The notes beneath the pieces were generated by a model. It saw only the letters and a program-made list of their open reading frames with translations, did no database searches and was not told where the DNA came from. Made by a program: the position numbers and the translations under genes. From Luteibacter sp. dw_328 (GTDB taxonomy: Bacteria > Pseudomonadota > Gammaproteobacteria > Xanthomonadales > Rhodanobacteraceae), in assembly GCF_018449605.1 (NCBI RefSeq), contig NZ_JAAVUW010000011.1, positions 1 to 64,000 on the forward strand: 64,000 nucleotides of DNA. Reading direction: 5' to 3'. Of this stretch, positions 9,643 to 18,034 are shown one piece after another. How positions within the stretch are numbered: the stretch's first letter is position 1; each line of letters opens with the position of its first letter.

Positions 9643-9670
9643 AAACGCCGCCTTCGGGCGGCGTTTCTGT
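9643..9670 (+). terminator. Intrinsic terminator after ppiB
   Basis: A perfect 10-bp stem (AAACGCCGCC / GGCGGCGTTT) is closed by a TTCG tetraloop and followed by CTGTTT. Confidence 0.88.
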
Positions 9671-9690
9671 TTCTGGCCCGCTGCCGCGGG

Positions 9691-9779
9691 ATCGCCGCTG
9701 AAGCGGCTCCCACAGGTCCGCTGAAGCGGCTCCCACAGGTCCTGCGCAGGTGTTGTGTGGGAGCCGCTTCAGCGGCGAT
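9691..9779. repeat. REP-like cluster: two direct copies plus one inverted copy
   Basis: Copies of the GCCGCT-GA-AGCGGC hairpin with the CTCCCACAG tail lie at 9691-9715 (+), 9718-9738 (+, 5'-truncated) and 9754-9779 (inverted). The first is preceded by the extended palindrome CCCGCTGCCGCGGG. The first two share a tail and look like a local tandem duplication; the outer pair forms a REPIN-like inverted doublet. Confidence 0.8.
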
Positions 9780-9840
9780 GCCCCTCCTACTCGCCCGTGT
9801 TAAAATAGCGGCCTTTGCCCCGTCCCCCTCCGAGGAAACG

Positions 9841-11040
9841 ATGCCGCAGCTTGCCACGCGAATGGGTCGCGCCAAACCCAGTGCGATCATGGTCATTGCC
9901 GAAAAGGCCAAGCGCCTGAAAGCCGAGGGGCGCGACATTGTCAGCTTCTCGATCGGTGTCCCCAACTTTCTCCCCGGCGAGCACGTCTACGCCGCGGCCC
10001 GCGAGGCCCTGGCCAAGGATTCCGGCCAGTACGGCAGCAACCGCGGCTCCGATGCGCTGGTCGATGCCTTCCTCGGCCACATCGAGGCCCTCGGCCTGAC
10101 GGGCTACAAGCGCGAGAACGTCTCCACCGGGGTCGGCGCCAAGCAGATCCTCTACAACCTGGCCGAAGCCCTGCTGGACGAGGGCGACGAAATCGCCTTC
10201 CCGGCGCCGTACTGGACCAGCTACCTCGACATCGCCGAGATCGTCGGCGCGAAGATCAACATCCTGCCGTGCCCGCCGGAGCAGCACTACAAGCTCACGC
10301 CGGCGCAGCTGGACGAAGCGCTGGCCCGCAAGCCGCGCGTCTTCCTGTTCAACAACCCGTCCAATCCCACCGGCATGGTCTACACACGCGATGAAATCGT
10401 CGCGCTGGCCGACGTCATCGCGAAGTATCCGGACACCTGGATCATCACCGACGACATCTACAACACCATGGTGTTCGACGGCGTGGGTTACCACAACTTC
10501 GTGCACGTGCGCCCGGAACTGAAGGACCGCGTGATCTTTGTCGACTCGCTGTCGAAGACCTACGGCATGCCGGGCTGGCGTGTGGGCTTCATCGCCGCAC
10601 CCGAATCCGTGGCTAAGGCCGTGACCACGCTCAACTCGAACCACATCACGAGCCTGCCGGAAGTGATCACCGCCGCGGCCGTCGCTGCGTTGTCGGGTCC
10701 GCAGGATGTGCCGGCGGCGAAGTGCGCCGAATTCGCGGTCAAGCGCGATCGCGTTTACAACGCGCTGATCTCGATCCCTGGCGTGGTCTGCCCGCGTCCG
10801 CAGGGCGCGTTCTACGCGTTCCCGGATATCTCGGTGGCCTTCGGCAAGAAGCACAACGGCGTGGAAATCACCTCCGACGTGGACTTCTGCGCCGCGTTGC
10901 TCGAGACCAAGGGCGTGGCCTGCGTGCCGGGTTCGGCCTTCGGCGAGCCGCGCGCGCTGCGCATTTCCTATTCCTGCCCGGACGAAGCACTCGACAAGGG
11001 CATGGCCCGCATCGTCGAGTTCTTCGCCGAGCTCACCTGA
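9841..11040 (+). CDS. Pyridoxal-phosphate aspartate aminotransferase (class I)
   Basis: A 399-residue fold-type I aminotransferase, most like bacterial aspartate aminotransferases of the Ib group. It transfers the amino group of aspartate to 2-oxoglutarate. Visible motifs are [11 protein letters not shown], the [10 protein letters not shown] Asp/Tyr segment and the PLP lysine in [14 protein letters not shown] (Lys239). The ATG at 9841 has CCGAGGAAACG upstream; the frame is open for about 290 nt before it but crosses REP repeats, so the longer form is not real. Substrate may extend to other amino acids. It is followed 37 bp later by mdh, a plausible oxaloacetate-linked pair. Confidence 0.9.
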   Translation: MPQLATRMGRAKPSAIMVIAEKAKRLKAEGRDIVSFSIGVPNFLPGEHVYAAAREALAKDSGQYGSNRGSDALVDAFLGHIEALGLTGYKRENVSTGVGAKQILYNLAEALLDEGDEIAFPAPYWTSYLDIAEIVGAKINILPCPPEQHYKLTPAQLDEALARKPRVFLFNNPSNPTGMVYTRDEIVALADVIAKYPDTWIITDDIYNTMVFDGVGYHNFVHVRPELKDRVIFVDSLSKTYGMPGWRVGFIAAPESVAKAVTTLNSNHITSLPEVITAAAVAALSGPQDVPAAKCAEFAVKRDRVYNALISIPGVVCPRPQGAFYAFPDISVAFGKKHNGVEITSDVDFCAALLETKGVACVPGSAFGEPRALRISYSCPDEALDKGMARIVEFFAELT

Positions 11041-11077
11041 TCATACGTCCCAAGCGATATTCCTGAGGAGTCGAAAG

Positions 11078-12061
11078 ATGAAAGCACCCGTTCGCGTTGC
11101 CGTGACCGGCGCAGCCGGCCAGATCGGTTATGCCCTCCTGTTCCGTATCGCCGCCGGCGACATGCTGGGTCCTGACCAGCCGGTCATCCTGCACCTGCTC
11201 GAAATCACCCCGGCACTGCCGACCCTGCAGGGCGTGGTGATGGAGCTGAACGACTGCGCGTTCCCGACGCTCGCAGGCATCGTCGCCACCGACGACGTCA
11301 ACGTCGCCTTCAAGGACGTCGACTACGCGCTGCTCGTGGGTGCGCGTCCGCGCGGCCCGGGCATGGAGCGCAAGGACCTGCTCGAAGCCAACGGCGCCAT
11401 CTTCGGCCCGCAGGGCAAGGCCCTGAACGACCACGCCAAGCGCGACGTGCGCGTGCTCGTCGTCGGCAACCCGGCCAACACCAATGCGCTGATCGCGCAG
11501 CAGAACGCACCGGATCTCGATCCGAAGTGCTTCACGGCCATGGTCCGCCTCGACCACAACCGCGCGCTGTCGCAGCTGGCCGAGAAGACCGGCACGCATT
11601 CGACCGATATCAAGAAACTCACGATCTGGGGCAATCACAGCTCCACGCAGTACCCGGACCTGCACCAGACCACGGTGAAGGGCAAGGCTGCACTCGAGCA
11701 GGTCGACCAGGCCTGGTACGAGAGCGACTTCATCCCGACCGTGCAGCAGCGTGGCGCGGCGATCATCAAGGCCCGTGGCGCTTCGTCGGCTGCGTCGGCC
11801 GCGTCGGCCGCCATCGACCACATGCGTGACTGGACGCTCGGCACGGCCGAGGGTGACTGGGTCTCCATGGGTATCCCGTCGGACGGTTCCTATGGCGTCG
11901 AGAAGGGCGTGATCTTCGGCTACCCGGTGACCGTGAAGAACGGCAAGTACGCCATCGTCCAGGGCCTCGAGATCAATGCGTTCTCACAGGCTCGCATCGA
12001 TGCGACCGAGAAGGAACTGCGCGAAGAGCGCGCTGGCGTGGAGCACCTGTTCGCGAAGTAA
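11078..12061 (+). CDS. mdh: Malate dehydrogenase
   Basis: A 327-residue NAD-dependent malate dehydrogenase of the TCA cycle, converting malate to oxaloacetate. It shows the Rossmann motif [15 protein letters not shown] near the start, the [15 protein letters not shown] active-site loop with its arginines, RLDHNRA and the catalytic His in [11 protein letters not shown]. This is the longer (about 328-residue) cytosolic-like MDH type found in many proteobacteria. GAGGAGTCG precedes the ATG, and a strong terminator follows. Confidence 0.96.
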   Translation: MKAPVRVAVTGAAGQIGYALLFRIAAGDMLGPDQPVILHLLEITPALPTLQGVVMELNDCAFPTLAGIVATDDVNVAFKDVDYALLVGARPRGPGMERKDLLEANGAIFGPQGKALNDHAKRDVRVLVVGNPANTNALIAQQNAPDLDPKCFTAMVRLDHNRALSQLAEKTGTHSTDIKKLTIWGNHSSTQYPDLHQTTVKGKAALEQVDQAWYESDFIPTVQQRGAAIIKARGASSAASAASAAIDHMRDWTLGTAEGDWVSMGIPSDGSYGVEKGVIFGYPVTVKNGKYAIVQGLEINAFSQARIDATEKELREERAGVEHLFAK

Positions 12062-12087
12062 GCTCGCGGCAGGTTTCTGCAAATAAG

Positions 12088-12118
12088 AAGGCCGCGCTGC
12101 AAAGCGCGGCCTTTTTTT
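12088..12118 (+). terminator. Intrinsic terminator after mdh
   Basis: An 11-bp perfect stem (AAGGCCGCGCT / AGCGCGGCCTT) with a GCAA tetraloop is followed by a seven-T run. Confidence 0.93.
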
Positions 12119-12147
12119 GTGCAGGCCCTGTCGTCCGGCTGGAGCAC

Positions 12148-12227
12148 TGTGTGAGCCGATTCATCGGCGATCCCGCGGCAGCGGGCCAGGATTCGTCGAC
12201 CCTATCGCCGCTGAAGCGGCTCCCACA
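12148..12227. repeat. Mixed inverted REP doublet (GAT/ATC left, GCT/AGC right)
   Basis: The left copy (12148-12171) is inverted with core GCCGAT-GA-ATCGGC and carries the extended CCCGCTGCCGCGGG block inward. The right copy (12204-12227) is forward with core GCCGCT-GA-AGCGGC. The right hairpin ends 15 nt before the start codon of the next gene, leaving little room for a normal ribosome site. Confidence 0.75.
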
Positions 12228-12241
12228 TGGTTTACTAGGCC

Positions 12242-13186
12242 ATGGCCCATAGCTCCCGACTCGTCGTTTTCGTCGCCCTTGCCGCGAACGTTGCCATCGC
12301 CGCGGCGAAATTCGTCGCCGCGGCGCTCACCGGCAGCTCCGCCATGCTTTCCGAAGGCGTGCACTCGCTGGTCGACAGCGTCAACGAAGTGCTTCTTCTC
12401 TACGGTCTGAAGCGCTCGCAGCGACGTCCCGATCGCCAGCATCCCCTGGGCTTCGGTCGTGAGCTCTACTTCTGGAGCTTCATCGTCGCGTTGCTGGTGC
12501 TCGCGCTGGGTGCGGGCTTTTCGTTGTACGAGGGCGTCAACCGCATCCTCACGCCGGAGCCGCTTAAGGATCCGGTGGCCAACTACATCGTGCTGGGCGT
12601 CAGTGCGTTGTTCGAGGGCAGCTCGTGGTACCTCTCGCTGAAGAGCGTGCAGCGGAAGAAGGGCAAGTACGGCTACTTCGAAGCGTTCCGCCGGACCAAG
12701 GACCCGACCACGTTCTCCGTGCTGTTCGAAGACACGGCGGCCCTGCTGGGTCTGGGTATCGCGGCGATCGGCGTCTACCTCTCCCACGCGCTGAACGATC
12801 CACGCATCGACGGTTGGGCGTCGGTCGGCATCGCCGTCGTGCTTGCGGCCGCGGCCAGCCTGCTGGCGCGTGAGAGCAAGGCCTTGCTGATCGGCGAGCC
12901 CGCCCAGCCCAGGTTGCTGGCGGAGGTGTGCAACATCGCCGGCGAGGTGCCGGGGATTGAGGCGGTGAACGGTGTGCTGACGGTGCAGGTCGGGCCCGAC
13001 CATGTGCTGGTCGCGCTATCCGCGGCGTTCGACGACGCGCTGACCACCGTGGAGATCGAGGAGTGCGTGCGGGAAATCGAGGCGCGCACGAAGGCGGCGA
13101 ATCTGCCGATCGTGGCGTTGTTCATCAAGCCGCAGACGCCGGAAGGGTGGCGCGAGAGATTGCGGCAACTGGACGGCAAGGCCTGA
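12242..13186 (+). CDS. Cation diffusion facilitator (CDF) family metal transporter
   Basis: A 314-residue inner-membrane secondary transporter for divalent metal, exchanging it for protons. It has the family signature GSSAMLSEGVHSLVDSVNE (HxxxD of the metal site), about five to six hydrophobic segments and a cytoplasmic C-terminal domain with a ferredoxin-like pattern. The second site in TM5 reads FEDTAALLG, as in the CDF branch also annotated as cation transporters near YdfM. Metal specificity (Zn, Co or Fe) cannot be read from the sequence. The start lies directly after a REP doublet, and no good Shine-Dalgarno is visible. Confidence 0.85.
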   Translation: MAHSSRLVVFVALAANVAIAAAKFVAAALTGSSAMLSEGVHSLVDSVNEVLLLYGLKRSQRRPDRQHPLGFGRELYFWSFIVALLVLALGAGFSLYEGVNRILTPEPLKDPVANYIVLGVSALFEGSSWYLSLKSVQRKKGKYGYFEAFRRTKDPTTFSVLFEDTAALLGLGIAAIGVYLSHALNDPRIDGWASVGIAVVLAAAASLLARESKALLIGEPAQPRLLAEVCNIAGEVPGIEAVNGVLTVQVGPDHVLVALSAAFDDALTTVEIEECVREIEARTKAANLPIVALFIKPQTPEGWRERLRQLDGKA

Positions 13187-13257
13187 AAAAAGGTTCATCG
13201 CGGAATGCCGGGACGCCGAAGGGGGCGGTTCAAGCCGCGGCGGGGTGGGAACGTCGC

Positions 13258-13413
13258 GGCGCAGAGCCTTCGGTGCCCACCCTCGCTGCTCAGACACGTC
13301 CTCCGCGTTTCGTACCGGAAAGGCCGCTGCGCGGCCCCATGTACTTATTTGGCCTTCGGCCGCTCCACTTGTGCGGAACTCGCCTCGAGGGTGGGCACCG
13401 AAGGCTCTGCGCC
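13258..13413. repeat. Foldback element with 28-bp perfect inverted repeats
   Basis: The arms at 13258-13285 and 13386-13413 are exact reverse complements (left arm begins GGCGCAGAGCCTTCGG). The about 100-bp interior carries further GC-rich dyads, including GGCCGC..GCGGCC near 13322 and GGCC-TTC-GGCC near 13351. A transcript would fold into a long stem with an internally structured loop. It has no open frame or known transposon ends, so it could be a MITE-like repeat or a structured RNA. Which one is not decidable from a single copy. Confidence 0.7.
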
Positions 13414-13511
13414 CCAGGCCTCACGCAAGCGGCGGCGTGAGCCGCTAAAAACACGCACTCGCAAAGCGAGTGAACCACCCCTCAGGCGTCCCCGAAGTTC
13501 CGCGAAGAACC

Positions 13512-13542
13512 AAAAAAAGCCCCGCATGTGCGGGGCTTTTTT
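13512..13542. terminator. Bidirectional terminator between CDF gene and gnd
   Basis: AAAAAAGCCCCGCA and TGCGGGGCTTTTTT form a perfect stem with A- and T-runs on the two sides. It ends 4 bp past the gnd stop and can also serve the convergent left side. Confidence 0.92.
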
Positions 13543-13546
13543 CAGG

Positions 13547-14551
13547 TCAGGAGTGCTCGCTTTCCTTCGGCGGCTTGCCGCGGCCTTCGATGTGTCCACC
13601 GAAGCCCATGCGCATGGCCGAGAGGAGGCGCTCGGCGTAGGTGTGGTCCTGACGCGAGCGGAAGCGGGCGAACAGGGCAGAGGTGAGCACCTCGGCCGGG
13701 ACGGCTTCTTCGATCGCGGCGTTGACCGTCCAACGGCCTTCACCGGAGTCGTCGACGTAACCGGAGTAGTTGTCCAGCTCCGGGCCCTTGGCCAGGGCGC
13801 TGGCGGTCAGGTCGAGCAGCCAGGAGGAAACGACGCTGCCGCGACGCCAGACTTCGGCGATATCGGCCATGTCCAGGCTGTAACGCTCGCGCTCCGGAAT
13901 CTGCTTGCCGTCACGGTTCTTCAGGATGTCGAAGCCTTCCGCGAAGGCCTGCATCATGCCGTACTCGATGCCGTTGTGGATCATCTTGACGAAGTGGCCA
14001 GCGCCCGCCGGACCGGCGTGCATGTAGCCGTTCTCGACGCGCGGATCGCGGCCATCGCGGCTTTCCGTGCGCGGGATATCGCCAGCGCCCGGGGCGAGGG
14101 TCTTGAAGATCGGATCGAGGTAGTCGACCGTGGCCTTGTCGCCACCGATCATCATGCAGTAGCCGCGATCCAGGCCCCAGACGCCGCCCGAGGTGCCGAC
14201 GTCGACGTAATGCTGGCCCTTGGCGGCAAGCTCTTCGGCGCGGCGGGCATCGTCCTTGTAGAAGGTGTTGCCACCGTCGATGACGATGTCGTCCTTGCCC
14301 AGCAGGCCGCTCAGGGTCGTGATGGTGTTTTCGGTGATCTCACCGGAAGGGAGCATCACCCAGATGATTTTCGGCGAAGGAAGCGCCTTGACCATGGCTT
14401 CCAGGGACTCGACGGCTTCACCACCGTCCTTGGCCAGCGTGGCACGCGCGTCGGCGTTGTTGTCGTACACCACGGTCTGGTGACCGTCCCTCATAAGGCG
14501 GCGGGCGATGTTGCCGCCCATGCGGCCCAGTCCGATCAAACCGATTTTCAT
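13547..14551 (-). CDS. gnd: 6-phosphogluconate dehydrogenase (decarboxylating), short form
   Basis: A 334-residue enzyme converting 6-phosphogluconate to ribulose 5-phosphate and CO2 with NAD(P)+. The Rossmann motif [16 protein letters not shown] is at the N-terminus, [10 protein letters not shown] is in the middle, and [19 protein letters not shown] carries the catalytic Lys and His-Asn. The length fits the short YqeC/GndA-type enzymes rather than the 470-residue E. coli Gnd. The start MKIGLIGLG is preferred over the 8-codon-longer frame because it places the nucleotide-binding strand at residue 1. Confidence 0.92.
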   Translation of the reverse strand: MKIGLIGLGRMGGNIARRLMRDGHQTVVYDNNADARATLAKDGGEAVESLEAMVKALPSPKIIWVMLPSGEITENTITTLSGLLGKDDIVIDGGNTFYKDDARRAEELAAKGQHYVDVGTSGGVWGLDRGYCMMIGGDKATVDYLDPIFKTLAPGAGDIPRTESRDGRDPRVENGYMHAGPAGAGHFVKMIHNGIEYGMMQAFAEGFDILKNRDGKQIPERERYSLDMADIAEVWRRGSVVSSWLLDLTASALAKGPELDNYSGYVDDSGEGRWTVNAAIEEAVPAEVLTSALFARFRSRQDHTYAERLLSAMRMGFGGHIEGRGKPPKESEHS

Positions 14552-14775
14552 GCGTGGGGTCCTCGATGAGTTCAACGTGGGGAATATGCGGATACCGTGG
14601 CGCGATGCAAGGTATACCTAGGGATGAGACGCTCGTATTGGCGTCCCGAAGGGGATTCAGGTCCCCATGGTAAACCGCATGTGAGTCCGGCGTCTTCCCG
14701 AATGGCAACTTGATTGACGGCCTCTTCAGCCAGCGGATGGGACCGTGGGCCTTTAAAGCCCAACGGGAGCGCGAC

Positions 14776-15270
14776 ATGGCCAATAATCGTCAAGACGACA
14801 ATGAAAAGATCTGGTCGCTGATCAAGGACGCCCACATCGCCATGCTGACCAGCGAACGGGACGGTCGGCTCTACAGCCGGCCGATGGGGGCATCGCAGAG
14901 GGCTTTCGACGGCAGCCTCTGGTTCTTCACGCGAAAGAGCTCGCCGAAGGTCGTCGAGGTGGAGGCTCATCGCGAGGTCAACGTGTCCTATGCGAGCGCA
15001 TCCGACAACAGTTACGTTTCGCTCTCGGGGCGCGCCTGGATCGTCGAGGACCGCGCGGCGATCGACGAACACTGGAACGAATGGATCAAGACCTGGTTTC
15101 CGGACGGCAAGGACGACCCGGACCTCGCCTTGATCCGCGTGGATGTCGACACCGCGGAATACTGGGATGGCCCCTCGTCGAAGATGGTCGTCGCTTTCGA
15201 TTACCTCAAGGCGCGGATGACCGGCAAGACGCCCGACATGGGCGAGAATCGCAAGATCGATGTGCGCTGA
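14776..15270 (+). CDS. Pyridoxamine 5'-phosphate oxidase-fold protein (general stress protein 26 type)
   Basis: A 164-residue split-barrel flavin-binding-type protein related to general stress protein 26. The pattern IKDAHIAMLTSERDGRLYSRPM, then LWFFTRKSSPKV and EVNVSYA is typical of the family. Such proteins bind FMN, FAD or F420-like cofactors; which one, and the substrate, are unknown here. CAACGGGAGCGCGAC before the ATG at 14776 is a good ribosome site; the upstream extension (22 codons) is not family-like. It is divergent from gnd, separated by 224 bp in which no other gene is visible. Confidence 0.82.
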   Translation: MANNRQDDNEKIWSLIKDAHIAMLTSERDGRLYSRPMGASQRAFDGSLWFFTRKSSPKVVEVEAHREVNVSYASASDNSYVSLSGRAWIVEDRAAIDEHWNEWIKTWFPDGKDDPDLALIRVDVDTAEYWDGPSSKMVVAFDYLKARMTGKTPDMGENRKIDVR

Positions 15271-15345
15271 CCTGACCTTGCGCACCTGACTTTCGGCACG
15301 GTAGAGGCGGGCTTCGTTTGCCGGTTACGCTGAGGGGTCGTCCCC

Positions 15346-17310
15346 ATGGTGCTACCGATGAAAAACGTTGCCCGCCTGTCGATCGCCAGCCTCGCCCTCG
15401 TGGGTTCGCTGGGCGCTTCGGCCGCGACCTTCGACCCGCGCGAGACCTTCGCACCCTTCACCTATCCCCAGCAGGCCACCGCCTATCGCTCGGGCAGTGG
15501 CATGCCCGGCCCGCTTTTCTGGCAGAACCGCGCCGACTATGAGCTCGCGGCCACGCTGGATCCGGTGAAGAACACGATGGTGGGCAAGGCGACCATCCAC
15601 TACACCAACAACAGCCCGGACGCGCTCGACGTGCTCTGGCTGCAGATGGACCAGAACCGCTACACCACGGACGCGCGCGGCAACTTCACCTCGGGCCGCA
15701 CGCCTAAGCAGCATACCGATGGCTACCGCGTCGCCACGGTAACGCTCGAGCAGGGCGGGAAGACCGTCAAGGCCAGCTATGTCGTCGCCGATACACGCAT
15801 GCAGGTGCGCCTCCCCGAGCCTGTCGCGGCCCGCGGTGGCAAGGTCACCCTGACCATCGAATATTCTTACGATCTGCCGGGCGACTTCGGCGGGCGCACC
15901 GGTTTCGCTCCTTCCAAGAACGGCAATATCTACGAGATGGCGCAGTGGTATCCGCGCATGTGCGTCTACGACGATCTGCGTGGATGGGACACCGCACCCT
16001 TCCTCAACAGCGAGTTCTATCTCGAATACGGCGATTTCGACTACGCCATCACCGTTCCGGCCAACATGATCGTGGCGGGCTCCGGCGAGCTGGTGAATCC
16101 GGAGGACGTGCTCACCGCCGCCCAGCGCGATCGCCTGGCCAAGGCACGTGACAGCGATGCCACGGTCATGATCCGCACGCCGGCTGAAGTGACCGATCCC
16201 GCCAGCCGCCCGGGCAAGACGGGCACGCTGACGTGGAAGTTCCGCATGAAGAACACCCGCGATGTCGCGTTCGGCGCCTCGACGGCCTATGTGTGGGACG
16301 CTGCGCGGATCAACCTGCCCGAGGGCAAGAAGGCGCTGGCGATGTCCGTCTACCCCGTGGAAAGCGTGGGTAACGACTCCTGGGGCCGTTCGACGGAGTA
16401 CCTGAAGGCCTCCGTCGAACACTTCTCGACCAAGTGGTACCCGTACCCGTATCCGGTGGCGGTGAATGAAGCGGGCTCCGCGGCCAGCGGCATGGAGTAT
16501 CCAGGCATCGTGTTCGATCCGATGAAGGCGCCGGCGAAGCCCCTGCACATGGTCACCGCGCACGAGATCGGCCACACCTGGTTTCCGATGATCGTCGGCA
16601 CCGACGAGCGCCGTAACGCGTGGATGGACGAAGGCTTCAATACCTTCATCGATGTGTACGAGGCGGACGCCTTCCATCATGGCGAGTTCGCGCCCAAGCG
16701 CGACAGCGAGTATTCGCCGAAGGGTGGCAACCCGGTCGATGAGATCCTGCCGTTACTGGCCGATCCCGATGCACCGAACCTGCTGATCGGCGCGGACATG
16801 GTCAAGGAGAAGTACCGCCATCCCGCGACGTACTTCAAGGCGGCGCTTGGCCTGGTGTTGCTGCGTGAGCAGATCATCGGACCTGAGCGTTTCGATCCCG
16901 CCTTCCGCAAGTACATCGCCACCTGGGCCTACCACCATCCTTCGCCGTCGGATTTCTTCCGCCTGATGGAAAGCGAAGCGGGTGAGGACCTTTCGTGGTT
17001 CTGGCGTGGGTGGTACGCGAACAACTGGCAGATGGACATGGCGATCACCAAGGTCGAAGGCTCGGTCGTGACCATCGAGAACCGCGACCAGCTGGTGATG
17101 CCAGCCACCTTGCGCGTCACCTTCGACGACAAGACCACGCGCGACATCCGCGTGCCGGTGGAGACCTGGCAGCAGCACAAGAGCTTCGACCTGACGGTGC
17201 CCGGCGGGCGGAAGATCGTCGCTGCCACGATCGACCCGGATCACGTCATTCCCGATCGTGACCGCTCGAACAACAGCTGGCCGGTGGCCGCTGCCGGAAA
17301 GGGCGGCTGA
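15346..17310 (+). CDS. Exported M1-family zinc aminopeptidase
   Basis: A 654-residue metallopeptidase with a signal peptide (cut near GASAATF). The zinc site is intact: HEIGH at 406-410 with Glu429 (WMDEGF), i.e. HExxH-x18-E. GMEYPGIVF replaces the usual GAMEN exopeptidase strand. The N-terminal domain has the beta-rich M1 layout, and the C-terminal part has a helical region. It probably trims peptides in the periplasm. GAGGGG about 8 nt before the first ATG supports 15346, although MKNVARL four codons later is also possible. The next gene begins 5 bp after the stop. Confidence 0.88.
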   Translation: MVLPMKNVARLSIASLALVGSLGASAATFDPRETFAPFTYPQQATAYRSGSGMPGPLFWQNRADYELAATLDPVKNTMVGKATIHYTNNSPDALDVLWLQMDQNRYTTDARGNFTSGRTPKQHTDGYRVATVTLEQGGKTVKASYVVADTRMQVRLPEPVAARGGKVTLTIEYSYDLPGDFGGRTGFAPSKNGNIYEMAQWYPRMCVYDDLRGWDTAPFLNSEFYLEYGDFDYAITVPANMIVAGSGELVNPEDVLTAAQRDRLAKARDSDATVMIRTPAEVTDPASRPGKTGTLTWKFRMKNTRDVAFGASTAYVWDAARINLPEGKKALAMSVYPVESVGNDSWGRSTEYLKASVEHFSTKWYPYPYPVAVNEAGSAASGMEYPGIVFDPMKAPAKPLHMVTAHEIGHTWFPMIVGTDERRNAWMDEGFNTFIDVYEADAFHHGEFAPKRDSEYSPKGGNPVDEILPLLADPDAPNLLIGADMVKEKYRHPATYFKAALGLVLLREQIIGPERFDPAFRKYIATWAYHHPSPSDFFRLMESEAGEDLSWFWRGWYANNWQMDMAITKVEGSVVTIENRDQLVMPATLRVTFDDKTTRDIRVPVETWQQHKSFDLTVPGGRKIVAATIDPDHVIPDRDRSNNSWPVAAAGKGG

Positions 17311-17315
17311 TACCC

Positions 17316-17954
17316 ATGTCGCCACGCACCGCCGCGATATCGAATCTCTATGCGATCGTCGTTGCGGCGGTGGCGTGGTCCGGGCTGATGTTGCAGTACT
17401 GGTTGATCCTGTGGTCCGGGACGATCGGTCATGCCACGGTGCGTTATTTCAGCTTCTTTACCATCCTGTCCAATCTGCTCGTCGCGCTGGTTGCAACCGC
17501 CGCGGCCACCGGTGGCAGCTGGGCGCCGCTGCGCGTATGGCGAAAGCCGCGCGTACGCGGTCTCGCTGCGCTGTGCATCGCCGTCACCTGCCTGATCTAC
17601 GCCACGATTCTCGCGGGTCAATGGCATCCGCAGGGGCCCCAGCTCATCGCGGATCGCATCGTGCACTATGTCGTGCCTTTCCTGTATCTGTTCTGGTGGG
17701 TGGCACTGTTGCCCCACGGCACATTGGTATGGCGCGATGCGCTTCGCTGGTTGTTGTTTCCGGTGGTGTTTCTTGCATGGACGCTGCTGCGAGGCGCGGT
17801 GGTGCATGAGTACCCGTATCCGTTCGTGGACGCGGATCGCCTGGGCTACGCCACGGTACTGATCAACGCGATCGTGGTTGCGCTGGTCTTCGTCGTGCTC
17901 GGCCTCGGCCTCGTCGCCGTCGATCGCGTGATTGCCCGCTACACCAACGCCTAG
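17316..17954 (+). CDS. Pr6Pr family membrane protein
   Basis: A 212-residue integral membrane protein with about six hydrophobic segments and short polar loops. The features RYFSFFTILSNLLVAL, DRIVHYVVPFLYLFWW and AVVHEYPYPFVDADRLGY are characteristic of the bacterial Pr6Pr family, whose biochemical role is not established. Its start is 5 bp after the M1 peptidase stop, so the two are probably co-transcribed. A functional link cannot be inferred. Confidence 0.75.
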   Translation: MSPRTAAISNLYAIVVAAVAWSGLMLQYWLILWSGTIGHATVRYFSFFTILSNLLVALVATAAATGGSWAPLRVWRKPRVRGLAALCIAVTCLIYATILAGQWHPQGPQLIADRIVHYVVPFLYLFWWVALLPHGTLVWRDALRWLLFPVVFLAWTLLRGAVVHEYPYPFVDADRLGYATVLINAIVVALVFVVLGLGLVAVDRVIARYTNA

Positions 17955-18034
17955 CGTTATTCTTGCTTTGCATTGACCCTCGATTCACGGAGTCGCTGCG
18001 ATAACCGGACCGCTGCCAAAGCGTGAGGTCCGTC

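Larger units (their letters stand above)
13187..13546. other. 360-bp gene-free spacer with inverted-repeat element
   Basis: No credible gene lies here between the convergent CDF transporter and gnd. The frames that cross it are long only because of GC bias. It holds a 156-bp element bounded by 28-bp perfect inverted repeats, a small perfect hairpin CACTCGC-AAA-GCGAGTG at 13456-13472, and the gnd terminator. Confidence 0.7.

Noticed and set aside
9620-9840. CRISPR-like array in the repeat-rich spacers
   Set aside because: The repeats are hairpins in both orientations with irregular spacing, not direct repeats with unique spacers, and no cas genes are present.
13205-14569. 454-codon plus-strand frame across the spacer and opposite gnd
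   Set aside because: It runs through the inverted repeat, the terminator and gnd; shadow of gnd.
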